40,903 nt of DNA from Chlorokybus atmophyticus (lineage: Eukaryota > Streptophyta > Chlorokybophyceae > Chlorokybales > Chlorokybaceae): positions 1,005,758-1,046,660 of the forward strand of contig RHPI01002533.1 of NCBI GenBank assembly GCA_009103225.1, read 5' to 3'. Positions 30,777-40,903 of this stretch are shown piece after piece; position 1 is the first letter of the stretch; the number at the start of each line of letters is the position of its first letter. The notes under the pieces are model-generated. The model saw only the letters and a program-made list of their open reading frames with translations. It was not told where the DNA came from and made no database searches. Both the position numbers and the translations under genes were made by a program.

Positions 30777-33700
30777 CTAAGCCCACTCGCCTGCCAACTG
30801 ATCCACAAGGGCGTCCACCTCCGCAGACACAACAGAGGACCTCGCGCTGTGGTTGCTGCTGCTCTTGTTGTTGTGGTGGTCGTTGTACTCATCTTCGGTG
30901 TTGTCGACGGCCTGCTGGAGCGCGGAGGCGTGCGTCCAGGTGTCCTTGTTGGGATTGGTCAGCTCCTGCCCGTCCTCGCTCATGATGTTGCGCTCCAGGT
31001 GGGATGGCAGACCCTGAAGGAGTGAACCATGAGTACTTCGTGTGTGTATGGGCGTGTGGGCGGGAGGGTGGCTGGGTGGATGCATACGTGTGCGTGCGTG
31101 CATGTATTTGTGTGCGCGAGTGTCTCACCTGCGCATGCATGTCATACACTGCTTCTTCACTCTCACGCACGTCACCATCATCAACAACAGCATCCTCTCC
31201 CTCCTTGCCATCGTTACCATCAAGACGATCATCATCACCATCAACAGCACTGCTGTCCAACTGTCCCTCTTGTCCATCTCCTTCTCTAGCTGAAACCATG
31301 GAGTCCACGACATCCCCCAACACAGCGCCAACCTCCCGCTCGGTGCTGCTACCACCAGAGAGCAGGTCCCCCTCAAGTGTCTCAGAGAGTATCGTATCAC
31401 TGTGTTGCTGCTGCTGCTCCGCCGACACTTGTTCTTCTTTCAACACTCCATCATCAGTGAAGGCCTCTTCTTCCTCAATGTGGATGCTGTCATCGTTGTT
31501 GTTGTCATTCGCGTTGTCGAGGTGTTCCTCCTCCTCCTGAAGCAGCTCTCCCTCAGCCGCTGCATACGGCGAGGCGGCGGCCTCATCCGCACCATGACCA
31601 TAGTCATAGTCACCATAGTCATAGTCAAACGCCGCCTCAGCCACCGCCGCCTCCTCTCCTCCAAGAAACTCCTCCTCCCCAGCCACCTCATCAAAGAACG
31701 CCTGCGCCTCCTCCGCCAGCCCATACGCCTCCTCTTCCTCCTTGGCATCATGCTTGTCGTCGCCGAGGTGGTCGTCGTTATCGGGTTGGGTCTGGTCGTC
31801 GTGGCCCACCTGGTACGCGGGTGTCTTGCCGAGGTCCAGCGGCGGCACGGGCACGCCGCGGCTGAGGGTTTGAGTGGTGGAGGAGGAGAACACCGCCGCC
31901 TCTCTCGGGAGAGATGATGATAGTGTTGATGATGTTGATGGCGTGGACACGGAGGCGGCGAGGTCCGTGTTGTTGTCGTTATCGTTGTCGTTGTCGGTGG
32001 TGCTGAGGTCGGACGCGGACACGGACACGGTTGTGGCTGTGTGCGTGTCGAGTGTTGTTGTGGTCAGTGTGGTTGATGCGAGTGTCGTCGTTGTTGTGGC
32101 TGTTGTAAGTGTATCTCTGGAGTCGTCGTTGAGGGATACAGATAGTCCTGCCCGGTTGTGCGATGCCGACCCGGGCCTTGACACCCGCCCAGCAATCGCA
32201 GACACCTTCGCATACAACAAGTGCATTGTGTTTGTGCGCGCATGCGCGTGGCTATGTGCATGCGCGTGCACGCGCAGTCGCACGCATGCACACATGTGAA
32301 ACGTGCGCGTCCACACGTGTATGGATGTGTGCACGCATGCGCACTTGTGTGTGCGAACCATACCACTCTGCACGCAAGCTACCTCACCACACCCACACCC
32401 ACACCCCTCTACCCTCACCTTGCGCGCGCTTTCTGCATCGTACTCCTCGTCCTCTTCCTCGAACGCGTCGTTGTGCGTGAAGCGCACCGCCTGCATCCCT
32501 GCAGCTGCGTGCGTCGTTGTTGTTGGTGGTGGTGTGGGCGAGGGCGTGGGGCGACGGGAGGCGCGTGACGGCGGACGAGGGGGGAAGGGACCTGCTGAGG
32601 AGCGGTGTGGGTGCGGGTGCGATGTGCACGTGTGGGTACGTATGTGTGGGATGGCTTACTTGAGTCGGATGGATGGGTTGGGGGCTGTGAGCCCATCTCT
32701 GGCCAGGCCATCTTGGCGGTGTGCGGGGGCGTGGACGAGCGACCGGCGAACACGTCTGCGGTCAAATTGGTGTCACACACATCAAGCTAGAGCATAACTG
32801 AAGCATTCAGCATGGCACCACACACGTAAACGCGCACGCACATCCGCACACCCGCACCCGCACTCGCACGCATGCGCGCACGCGCTCGCTCTCGTGCACA
32901 TGCACTCGCACACACACACATACCGCGTGTCGTTGGCCTCCTTTTCCCTCCTCCCGCCCTCCCCTGCCCCTTGCCCCCGACGCTCCTCGGCCTCCCCTCC
33001 GCCCCCGCCCCTTCAAACATCCCCCTCTCCCTCTCTCTCTCCACCTCAAACTCCTCCTCCTCCTCCTCCTCCTCGTCCCGCCGAAGCCCGCCCGCGAACC
33101 GCCCCGCCTGGGCGCTGCGCGACTCGCGACGCGGGGGAGGAGTGTGGGGGTGGTGGGGGTGGTGGGGGCTTGGGCGGGGGAAGGAGGACTCGGAGTCCAA
33201 CTGACTGCGACCCCTGAGGGAGTGAGGTGGGTGGGTGGGTTGGGGTGTTGATTGACCATGATGACCATGATATGGCAATTGAGCAAGGCTGTGAGGACAC
33301 GTACTCGTGTACTAACCCGGGTGCATGTGTGCGTAGGTGGGCGTGCGTGCGTGCGTGCGTGCGTGCGTAACTTATGTGTGTTGATGCACTGATTCCAGTG
33401 TGATGGTTAATTGAGTGCACATGCTTGTTGTACCAGCCAGGTGCCGTTGAGGCGCGAGGAGGGAGTTGGGTGGAGGAGGTAGGGGTCCCGCGACGGGAAA
33501 GACCGTACAGGCCGTACAGCGGGTCCGTGTGCGGCGTCCCTCTTCCCCCTGGTGATGATGTTCATGTTGGTGTTGAGTATGTTGATGAGGATGCGGATAA
33601 CTGGGATGGTAATTGTAGCAGCTACTCACTCTCTGGGGATGTACGCACGCGCCTTCTGTACTGCTCCGAGTTCTTATACTGCACAATGAGAGAGATACTT

Positions 33701-36215
33701 TTGGTTTTGCAGTTTTGGGCAGTATCGCTTGGTTGCAATCGCATTGTGCACGTATCAATGTGACTTTGTGGGTCATTATCACCACGCGCACCTCCTCCTC
33801 CCACTTGTGTATGCTGTACACCGGCCCGGCCTCCTGTATCCTCGACAGCATGGCCTGAGAGAGAACACGGTTGTTGTTGGTAACAGTCACAACAACAGCC
33901 CCAAGTGACAAGCCCTCACCATCGCAGCAGTACAACCTCAGACCCGACCTAACTTGCCACACGCTGCGTATCCTCCCTTGCACAGCCAGCAGTGCACTCA
34001 CCAGGTTCTCTGCGTGTATGCGCTCGAGCTGTTGCCGCCGCTTACCACTGTTGAGGCTGTCGCGGTAACCAGGTGGACGCGCCTGAGAAGTGTGTATGTG
34101 CGTGCGTGTCGTTTCAACTTGCGGTGGGGTGTGAGTGTGGTAAGACTCTTTTTGTCTCTCTCACCTGGTAGGAGTCTATCTGGGGCGTCTGGCAGGCGTC
34201 CAGGCAGTATCCGGGCCGCAGCTGCAGGGACGTGCGGAACCGCAATGGCGACACGCACCTCCTCACATCCTGTAGACATGTGTACAACACCACTCAATCA
34301 ATCAGTCCAACAATCATAGCGTACAAGGACAAACGAANTGGGGTGTTGATTGACCATGATGACCATGATATGGCAATTGAGCAAGGCTGTGAGGACACGT
34401 ACTCGTGTACTAACCCGGGTGCATGTGTGCGTAGGTGGGCGTGCGTGCGTGCGTGCGTGCGTGCGTAACTTATGTGTGTTGATGCACTGATTCCAGTGTG
34501 ATGGTTAATTGAGTGCACATGCTTGTTGTACCAGCCAGGTGCCGTTGAGGCGCGAGGAGGGAGTTGGGTGGAGGAGGTAGGGGTCCCGCGACGGGAAAGA
34601 CCGTACAGGCCGTACAGCGGGTCCGTGTGCGGCGTCCCTCTTCCCCCTGGTGATGATGTTCATGTTGGTGTTGAGTATGTTGATGAGGATGCGGATAACT
34701 GGGATGGTAATTGTAGCAGCTACTCACTCTCTGGGGATGTACGCACGCGCCTTCTGTACTGCTCCGAGTTCTTATACTGCACAATGAGAGAGATACTTTT
34801 GGTTTTGCAGTTTTGGGCAGTATCGCTTGGTTGCAATCGCATTGTGCACGTATCAATGTGACTTTGTGGGTCATTATCACCACGCGCACCTCCTCCTCCC
34901 ACTTGTGTATGCTGTACACCGGCCCGGCCTCCTGTATCCTCGACAGCATGGCCTGAGAGAGAACACGGTTGTTGTTGGTAACAGTCACAACAACAGCCCC
35001 AAGTGACAAGCCCTCACCATCGCAGCAGTACAACCTCAGACCCGACCTAACTTGCCACACGCTGCGTATCCTCCCTTGCACAGCCAGCAGTGCACTCACC
35101 AGGTTCTCTGCGTGTATGCGCTCGAGCTGTTGCCGCCGCTTACCACTGTTGAGGCTGTCGCGGTAACCAGGTGGACGCGCCTGAGAAGTGTGTATGTGCG
35201 TGCGTGTCGTTTCAACTTGCGGTGGGGTGTGAGTGTGGTAAGACTCTTTTTGTCTCTCTCACCTGGTAGGAGTCTATCTGGGGCGTCTGGCAGGCGTCCA
35301 GGCAGTATCCGGGCCGCAGCTGCAGGGACGTGCGGAACCGCAATGGCGACACGCACCTCCTCACATCCTGTAGACATGTGTACAACACCACTCAATCAAT
35401 CAGTCCAACAATCATAGCGTACAAGGACAAACGAAGCGCGCCAGCGCGTTCTTGCGTGCGCGCACTTGTGTGGACACATGTTTGCACGCAGGCACAGCAC
35501 ATATTTCAAGCCATGCCTGTTGAGAGATGCGCTCCATCTTCTCCAGCAGGATGCGGTTCTCATACTCGATCTGCTCAAACCGATCTGCACAGCAATCAAC
35601 AATAGCTGCTTTAGCCAAGCTGTGGGCGTTTCATGCATTGCTGATCATGATGTAATGGTGATAGTTTACCCACCTTCCATTATGCGGTGCTTCTTTGTGC
35701 GCGTGTACAAGTGGGCGAACTCCCTGCACGGATTGCGGTGATTGTGAATGTGTTCCTTCCAAGTTGTGCTTACCGCACGCAGTTGTTCAGGTGCTGAAGT
35801 TGGCTTGTGTTGTGTGAGGAAATCAGTACCACCATTAACCACCACAGAGGGAGCACTTACTGCGGGGGTGAGTTGTCGATGGATGGCGTGATGGCCGCCA
35901 GCTTCTGCTTGTGGATCTTCTGGCAGTGGTCCAGCCATTTCTACAACACACAAAATGACAATGTTGATGACAATGTTTTATGTACTGGCTGTACTGGCTC
36001 TAGGTCGGCCATCTCGCAACATCAATGATGTGTCTATGTATAACACAACACACTCGCGTCACACACGCGCACGCAGGTGTGCACACTGCAACTTGAGAGA
36101 TACATGGCAGCATAGGGACAAGGACTTGTTAACACAGTTGACGCTTGACAGCCTCGCTCACTTGGTAGCAGATGGCGTTGCCGACAGGCATGGCCTTCCT
36201 CCCGCGGTCCGCCAT
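30777..36215 (-). CDS. CFAP97-domain ciliary protein with long acidic tail
   Basis: Coding exons, taking the duplicated segment once: 36215-36162, 35940-35861, 35723-35674, 35584-35496, 35367-35263, 35180-35100, 34952-34890, 34776-34728, 34646-34532, 33213-32924, 32755-32660, 32498-32419, 32205-31129 and 31013-30777. They give 821 residues. Residues about 8-190 match the CFAP97/hemingway domain: KAMPVGNAICYQ, KWLDHCQKIHKQKLAAITPS, RFEQIEYENRILLEKMERIS, SLNSGKRRQQLERIHAENL and AMLSRIQEAGPVYSIHKWEE. CFAP97 proteins are axoneme- or cilium-associated. The rest is low complexity: Pro/His stretches, a Glu run with ERERER (exon 10), Thr/Ser-rich, then acidic repeats (FDYDYGDYDYG, EEEEAFTDDG) to residue 743. 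A frame-preserving start lies only at 36215; an acceptor just upstream suggests a non-coding 5' exon. Copy 1 of the duplicated exons (33434-34269) is omitted because including it breaks frame. Confidence 0.83.
33241..34337. repeat. 1,097-bp exact direct repeat, copy 1
   Basis: This is identical to 34339-35435 at an offset of 1,098 bases, with one N (34338) between the copies. It carries second versions of five CFAP97 exons (34269-34165, 34082-34002, 33854-33792, 33678-33630, 33548-33434). Perfect identity, introns included, and the lone N suggest two overlapping contigs placed end to end rather than a biological duplication. Confidence 0.95.
33339..33368. repeat. (GTGC)n microsatellite
   Basis: A GTGC tetranucleotide run inside a CFAP97 intron, repeated identically at about 34437-34466 in the second copy of the duplicated segment. 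Confidence 0.85.
34339..35435. repeat. 1,097-bp exact direct repeat, copy 2
   Basis: Identical to 33241-34337. Its right edge continues into unique sequence holding CFAP97 exon 4 (35584-35496), while copy 1's left edge continues into exon 10 (33213-32924). The two copies therefore represent one locus read from both sides. Confidence 0.95.
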
Positions 36216-37277
36216 ACTGACCAGAGCCTGTGAAGAATCTACTACTCACCGCTATCGACCTATCACCGCTTCTGTTGAGTTCTCAACGGAATAGTACTCC
36301 TTTGCTCATTGCTGTAAGGATGTTGGTCACAAGTCCTGCCTGTGTGCGTGCTATGCTCTTGGCCCATCCAGGGCCTTGTGTTCCTCCAGTATGCCTGGTC
36401 TGGGTGCACCCTAGCCTCCTAGCCTAGCCTCCTCCTGCCTCAACCACGTGGCAGCACAGAATCCCGACAGACTCTTCTCTCGCCGCCGCCTGCCGCGGCC
36501 CCAGGCCAAAGCCAGGCCACAGCCAGGCCAGACCCAAACCAGGCCACCCACCCACACTGAGTGGCCCACTCATCCAAGTCGGGTGTACCGGTAGTAAAAA
36601 TTGACTGCTTTTCCCAACCCCCCAGAAATAAATGACACAGGCATGGTGCCAGATGCCCCTTGTACACTATGCCTTGCATTGGCAGAGACAGGCAAAGCGA
36701 GGCGGTTTCTCTGGCATAAGTTACTCTAATCAGCCAGACAAAAACGCTCGGTTTCATGACAGACTCTGCTCTGAAGCGAAGCGAAACGCTCTCTCACGTG
36801 ACTCTGCAGCCTGAGCATGCGGCCGACCCCACACGGAGGAGTATCGAGAGTCACCGCATACCGGATCTCTTGCAGTTGTTGCTGCAACTCCGTTCTGAAA
36901 CGCTCACAACAACGGCTGGCGACAACGCTGGGGAGAGAGCGGGGGCGAGCAAAGCAAACCCTAATGGTGCATTAGCGCGCGGCGGGAGGAAACAGACCAG
37001 AGCGCTGTTGCCGCCGCCGAGCAGGAGGTGGTGGCGGTGGTAGCGGCGGAGGTGGTGGTCCTGGAGAGGAGAGGAGGGAGGCCGTTGGTACGGTTGTTGT
37101 GTGCACAGGGAGTTGCGCCGCGAGAGGAGGTGGGTGGAAGGTCAGGGGTGGTGGTGAGGTGCAGCTGCTGCATGGCGCATTGTCGCCTCCGCTGCTGCGG
37201 GCTGGCGGCCCGGCGGTGGTGGTGACGGCGGCGGGGTGGGGGGTGGGGGCCTTGACGGCAACGGAGCAAGGAGAGGC
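36216..37277. promoter_or_regulatory. Divergent intergenic region, CFAP97 / ADNT1
   Basis: 1,062 bp between divergent start codons. It contains CAGGCCA-type short repeats (about 36495-36545), a CACGTG palindrome at 36795-36800 (an E/G-box core, possibly chance) and purine-rich GGCGGAGG sequence up to the carrier start. No exon with coding support was found. Confidence 0.5.
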
Positions 37278-39949
37278 ATGGCCGACCGGGTTGCGGTCGA
37301 CGACTCTGTCGCTGCCGCTTCGTCCCCCGCTGCTGCTCCGCCGCCCGCCACTGTCGCTGCTGCTCCCGCGCAGCCTCAGCACTCTCTCGCAGCAGTAGCC
37401 AAGTCGCTGCTTGCTGGTGGCGTCGCCGGGGGCGTGTAAGTTTGAAAACTCAACCAACAAAGCATGCGCTAAGCTTGCTCTTTCTCCAGTACATGCAGCA
37501 TGCTTCACATGAGCTGCGACCATGTGCATGCACGACAACAGCCAATTTGCAATTGTTGTACGGTAATGACACAATGCCGTTGCAGGTCGCGCTCTGCTGT
37601 GGCTCCATTGGAGCGGTTGAAGATCTTGTTTCAGGTGCGCAACGCTGCTTGGGGTGTCATTGGCTGTGGGTTTACGTGCGTGCAACACTTCACGTTGCTA
37701 GCACAGGTGCTTTGATAGTGTCTAGTATACAACATGTGTTCAAAGTGACGATCATTATCAAGGACAGACCAGGGTGGTGTGCACATGCGCAGCATGGTAG
37801 TTGCTTTGTTCTCTCGCAATGTAGATGTTTTCACCTGAAATTCATGTCCGTTGAAGTTGCAGTGTGCCCAACCATTTTTAGCTATGCGGAGCCATGACTT
37901 GCACACTTTTGAGGCTGACCTAGCTTACGCTCAACTGCATTGCCATTGAATTGCGCAATGTATAAACTTAGTAGACGCAAGTGTTCATACTGTAGTTGTA
38001 CTGCTGCGTGCCTGTGTCAAGCTCTTACATACGATCTTGCTCACGTACTTTGCTGTCGCTTTTCAGGTCCAAGATCCCAAGAATCCAAAGTATACAGGTG
38101 ACATGCCGTGGCATTGATGCACAATCTACAGTGTGCATGTGCTAACAAGCACCACGTGTTGATTGCAGGCATCTGGCAAGGGCTCAGAGCCATATGGTGA
38201 GTGGTCATTCAGCAAGTACTACTTGTGTGGTTTGCACTGGCTATGTGGGCACGCAGTTGCAGCAGCCATCTCAGATTGCAAGCTATCAGCAGCAGTAACA
38301 TCAATCATCGCAGGCGCAGTGAAGGCCTGCGAGGCTTTTTCAAGGGCAATGGTGCCAATTGTGCACGCATTATACCGAATTCCGCAGTGAAGTTTTACAG
38401 CTACGAGCAAAGCATCAAGTAAGCTAGAGCTGAAGGGTACATGCAGTTGCTTTTCTTTGTTTGTCCTGCAGTCAGTAAACTGGTATGCTTACGGCTGTGT
38501 TTGCAGTGCCATTGTATGGGCTCAGAAGCTTCGTAAACACAATGATGCCAGCGCACCAGGTAACCATACTGGCATGTGTGTGTCTCTGCTGTTGTTGGCA
38601 ACTGCTCACATTTGGTGCGCCTGTAGATCCTGAGTTAACTCCAGCATTGCGGTTGTATGCTGGGGCCACTGCTGGTATTATCGCCATGTCGGCAACATAT
38701 CCGCTTGAGATGGTGCGCGGTCGACTCAGTGTACAGGTCAGTACATTGGGCAGTACACATTGCGCATCATGGCCTGCCAGCAGCAAGGGAGGGGAACAAC
38801 CTAACCTTACGGTTGTCACACAAGCCTCATGGGACATGCGCAAGCTGTCCATGTCCAGGCATGCTGACTGAAGGAGTTGTGTTGGATCATGTCTTGCACT
38901 GCCTTCTGGTGTACAGTGCTCTCAGGCTCACTGCGCGGAATACAACAGGCTGACGGTGTTCACGCGCGCTATCGTGGCCTAAGCCATGCCTGCTACACAA
39001 TCCTCAAAGAGGAAGGCTTCTTTGCGCTATACAAGGGATGGTTGCCCTCCGTCATCGGAGTGGTATGTCACAGCAGCACTGATTTTTTCATGCTTAGTGG
39101 TCATAAGTCACTTGTACCAATCCCATTGTGTCTTTCAGGTTCCTTACGTGGGCCTGAACTTTGCCGTTTACGAGACCCTGAAAGACTTAGTGTTGAAGAC
39201 TCGCCAGGGATGGAGGGATGAGCCCGAGCTTCTAGAAGAGGAGCATATAGGACTGCCGCAGGCCATGAGCAGTGATGACTTGGGAGTTGTCACACGGCTA
39301 GCGTGTGGAGCTGTCGCTGGGTCAGTTGGACAAACAGTGGCATATCCTTTGGATGTTGTACGGCGGCGTATGCAGGTACGTAATTTGCGCTTTCTTAAAT
39401 GCGGATGGCTCCTGCCGTGCAATTGATTGGAATGCCATGCATCTGGCTTTGGAAAGTTGCACTTCAATAGTCTGTACTCTTGCGGTATCCAACTGACCGG
39501 TGATCAGCACGCTTCTGGTTGTATCGAGCAGCGTGAACGTCTGCTGTGAATGTGGAGCCTGATGGTTGGTGGATGGGTGCAGGTAGGGGGTTGGCAGGGG
39601 GCATCCAGAGCCATCCTCGCAGCAAATGGTAGCGCTGAGGTGCCTTCATCTTTGGCATACAACGGCATGATTGATTGCTTCCAGCGCACTGTGCGTGAGG
39701 AAGGGTGGCGTGCTTTGTACAAGGGCCTGTGGACAAATTATGTGAAGGTACACAACAGCTCGTGCCAACAAACGCTTCCGTGGTGTGCCTGTGCTACTGC
39801 CTGTCCAACAAGATTGCGTGTGCATTGCTGCAGCGCGCTAACAGGTACCCTGCTACTGTGCGCAGGTTGTACCATCAATTGCCATTGCGTTTGTGACATA
39901 TGAGCAGATGAAGCGATTGCTAGGGGTAGATCTGCGCATCTCAGAGTAG
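37278..39949 (+). CDS. ADNT1: Mitochondrial adenine nucleotide carrier, ADNT1 type
   Basis: Exons 37278-37435, 37586-37634, 38067-38097, 38169-38196, 38314-38418, 38507-38559, 38627-38736, 38949-39062, 39139-39375, 39583-39747 and 39866-39949 give 377 residues, all in phase. Three mitochondrial-carrier repeats each carry the Px[DE]xx[RK] signature: PLERLK (60-65), PLEMVR (167-172) and PLDVVR (286-291). Specific matches to plant ADNT1 include LAGGVAGGVSRSAVAPLERL, GLRGFFKGNGANCARIIPNS, LYKGWLPSVIGVVPYVGLNF and the C-terminus VPSIAIAFVTYEQMK...LGVDLRIS. ADNT1 exchanges AMP/ADP against ATP across the inner mitochondrial membrane and differs from ADP/ATP carriers. The first 45 residues are a Pro/Ala-rich leader that may be cleaved or cytosolic. 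The insert between repeats 2 and 3 (RDEPELLEEEHIGLPQAMSS) is longer than usual. Confidence 0.93.
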
Positions 39950-40855
39950 GATTGCACAACACAGTTTTGGCGATGGGTTGCTCCATCAGCACAGCACAGA
40001 CGCAGCTGCGAGGACTCTGGCACAGGGTTCAGTTCCTCTGCAGGCAAATGTAAAGGCCTTGTACATGCAGCCTTTGGACATTACGTTACGTTAGTGTATC
40101 GCCTTGATCCACTCTTACCTCCGAGCATCGATCGAATGCATTCGGTTAAGTGCCATTGTTTTCCGCATGCAAGCATTTGCAGTAACAGTGCCACAGCAGT
40201 AGAGCCAGTACTTTCAGATAGGTACCCCTGCAACAACCCTGCACTCCAGGTGCTGCGTTGCACTGTTGGCGTTAGTAGTACACGCCTGCTGTGGTATGTG
40301 TTATCAGCATACCGGTCGAGCAGCTGCACCAATTGCAAGGAACACATGGGCTATTGACAGCCCAGTGCATTACTTGGAGTGTTGCCCTGGCCTATCTGAG
40401 CTCGTGCGTTGCTTAGTGGCACCATTGCAGGTGCTGCGAAATGTGATGCGGACACTGGCTTGCAAACTGTTGTTATGTGTACTTATGCGTTCTATGGATG
40501 ATACTGTTGTCAACCGCATATTCGATTGCCAACTTGGTGCCACCACCTTTGCTAAAGCAATAATTGGCTCAGTTCTGAAGGACGTATACTTGTGTGTTAT
40601 ATATAACTTACAGCAGAGCTGCGCGAAGCACGCTCTGAGAAACAAATGTATGCACAAGGCAAACCATAGAGCAAGCATGCACGCACACGAGTATGAGCAC
40701 ACACAGTCAAAGCAATAAATTAGGCGGGGGCCAAGGTAGAGCTAAGACTCTAGCCTAGACGTGACACTGATAAGCTAGACCCTCAGGCAGCGACGGTGTG
40801 GGGTGCAAGCATTGGAACGGCAAGGGAAGAGGGTAGCAACCTGCAGAACGCAGGG

Positions 40856-40903
<48 letters not shown>
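39950..40903. other. Downstream region, no gene seen
   Basis: It follows the carrier stop codon. The longest frame (40266-40718 plus) overlaps frames on the other strand and has no recognised motif, signal or partner exon. The stretch ends in an (AT)n run (about 40858-40903) that continues to the window edge. Confidence 0.55.
40858..40903. repeat. (AT)n microsatellite at window edge
   Basis: An uninterrupted AT dinucleotide run of at least 45 nt reaching the last base of the window; its full length is unknown. Confidence 0.95.

Noticed and set aside
31004-32299. Long plus-strand frames opposite the acidic tail
   Set aside because: They are antisense shadows of the acidic low-complexity exon; Ser/Val runs mirror the Asp/Glu/Thr codons.
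33241-35435. Genuine tandem exon duplication in the CFAP97 gene
   Set aside because: Total identity, the joining N and the frame-breaking 413-nt exon sum point to an assembly artefact.
40266-40718. 150-codon plus-strand frame near the right edge
   Set aside because: No recognised motif and a similarly long antisense frame; probably 3' flanking sequence of the carrier gene.
1-40903. CRISPR arrays, prokaryotic operons or rRNA genes
   Set aside because: Direct repeats are simple sequence or the 1.1-kb duplication; genes are intron-rich and eukaryotic; no rRNA signature seen.

Overview
The window looks like nuclear DNA of a eukaryote from the green (plant/green-alga) lineage that builds motile cilia. 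This is inference from the gene set; nothing in the sequence names a species. Genes are split by many short GT-AG introns of about 55-700 nt. Reading phase is conserved across almost every junction, which is the main evidence for the exon models. Five proteins are closest to plant-type families: NIPA9-like Mg2+ transporter, MOS7/Nup88, FBS-type F-box protein, SCAB-like Ig-PH protein and ADNT1-type carrier. A CFAP97-domain protein points to cilia. All names come from remembered family motifs; no database search was run.

Layout. 1-2564 (-): 3'-incomplete gene for a secreted animal-type haem peroxidase. 3761-6353 (+): NIPA9-like transporter, divergent from the peroxidase. 6742-9805 (-): Nup88/MOS7 nucleoporin, tail-to-tail with NIPA9 and head-to-head, 62 bp apart, with 9868-12233 (+), an RlmN-like radical-SAM enzyme. 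12755-14268 (-): F-box protein. 14620-17055 (+): unrecognised helical protein. 17056-20948: no supported gene; holds a diverged repeat pair and a hairpin. 20949-23300 (-): Ig-PH protein with an acylation-type N-terminus. 23301-30776: gene-poor, largely AT-rich, with a TA-flanked foldback element (24922-25301) containing an N gap. 30777-36215 (-): CFAP97-domain protein with a very acidic tail. 37278-39949 (+): ADNT1-type mitochondrial carrier. 39950-40903: no gene seen; ends in an (AT)n run.

Points of most interest: the peroxidase has lost the distal histidine and both haem-linking carboxylates. Several long near-perfect hairpins sit in introns and gene flanks, one of them forming an intron 5' splice site. 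A 1,097-bp exact tandem repeat joined by a single N inside the CFAP97 gene is very probably an assembly artefact, because counting its exons twice would break the reading frame. The genes look like unrelated housekeeping and cell-biology loci, not one pathway; I found no defence island, CRISPR array or gene cluster that looks like a new multi-gene system.
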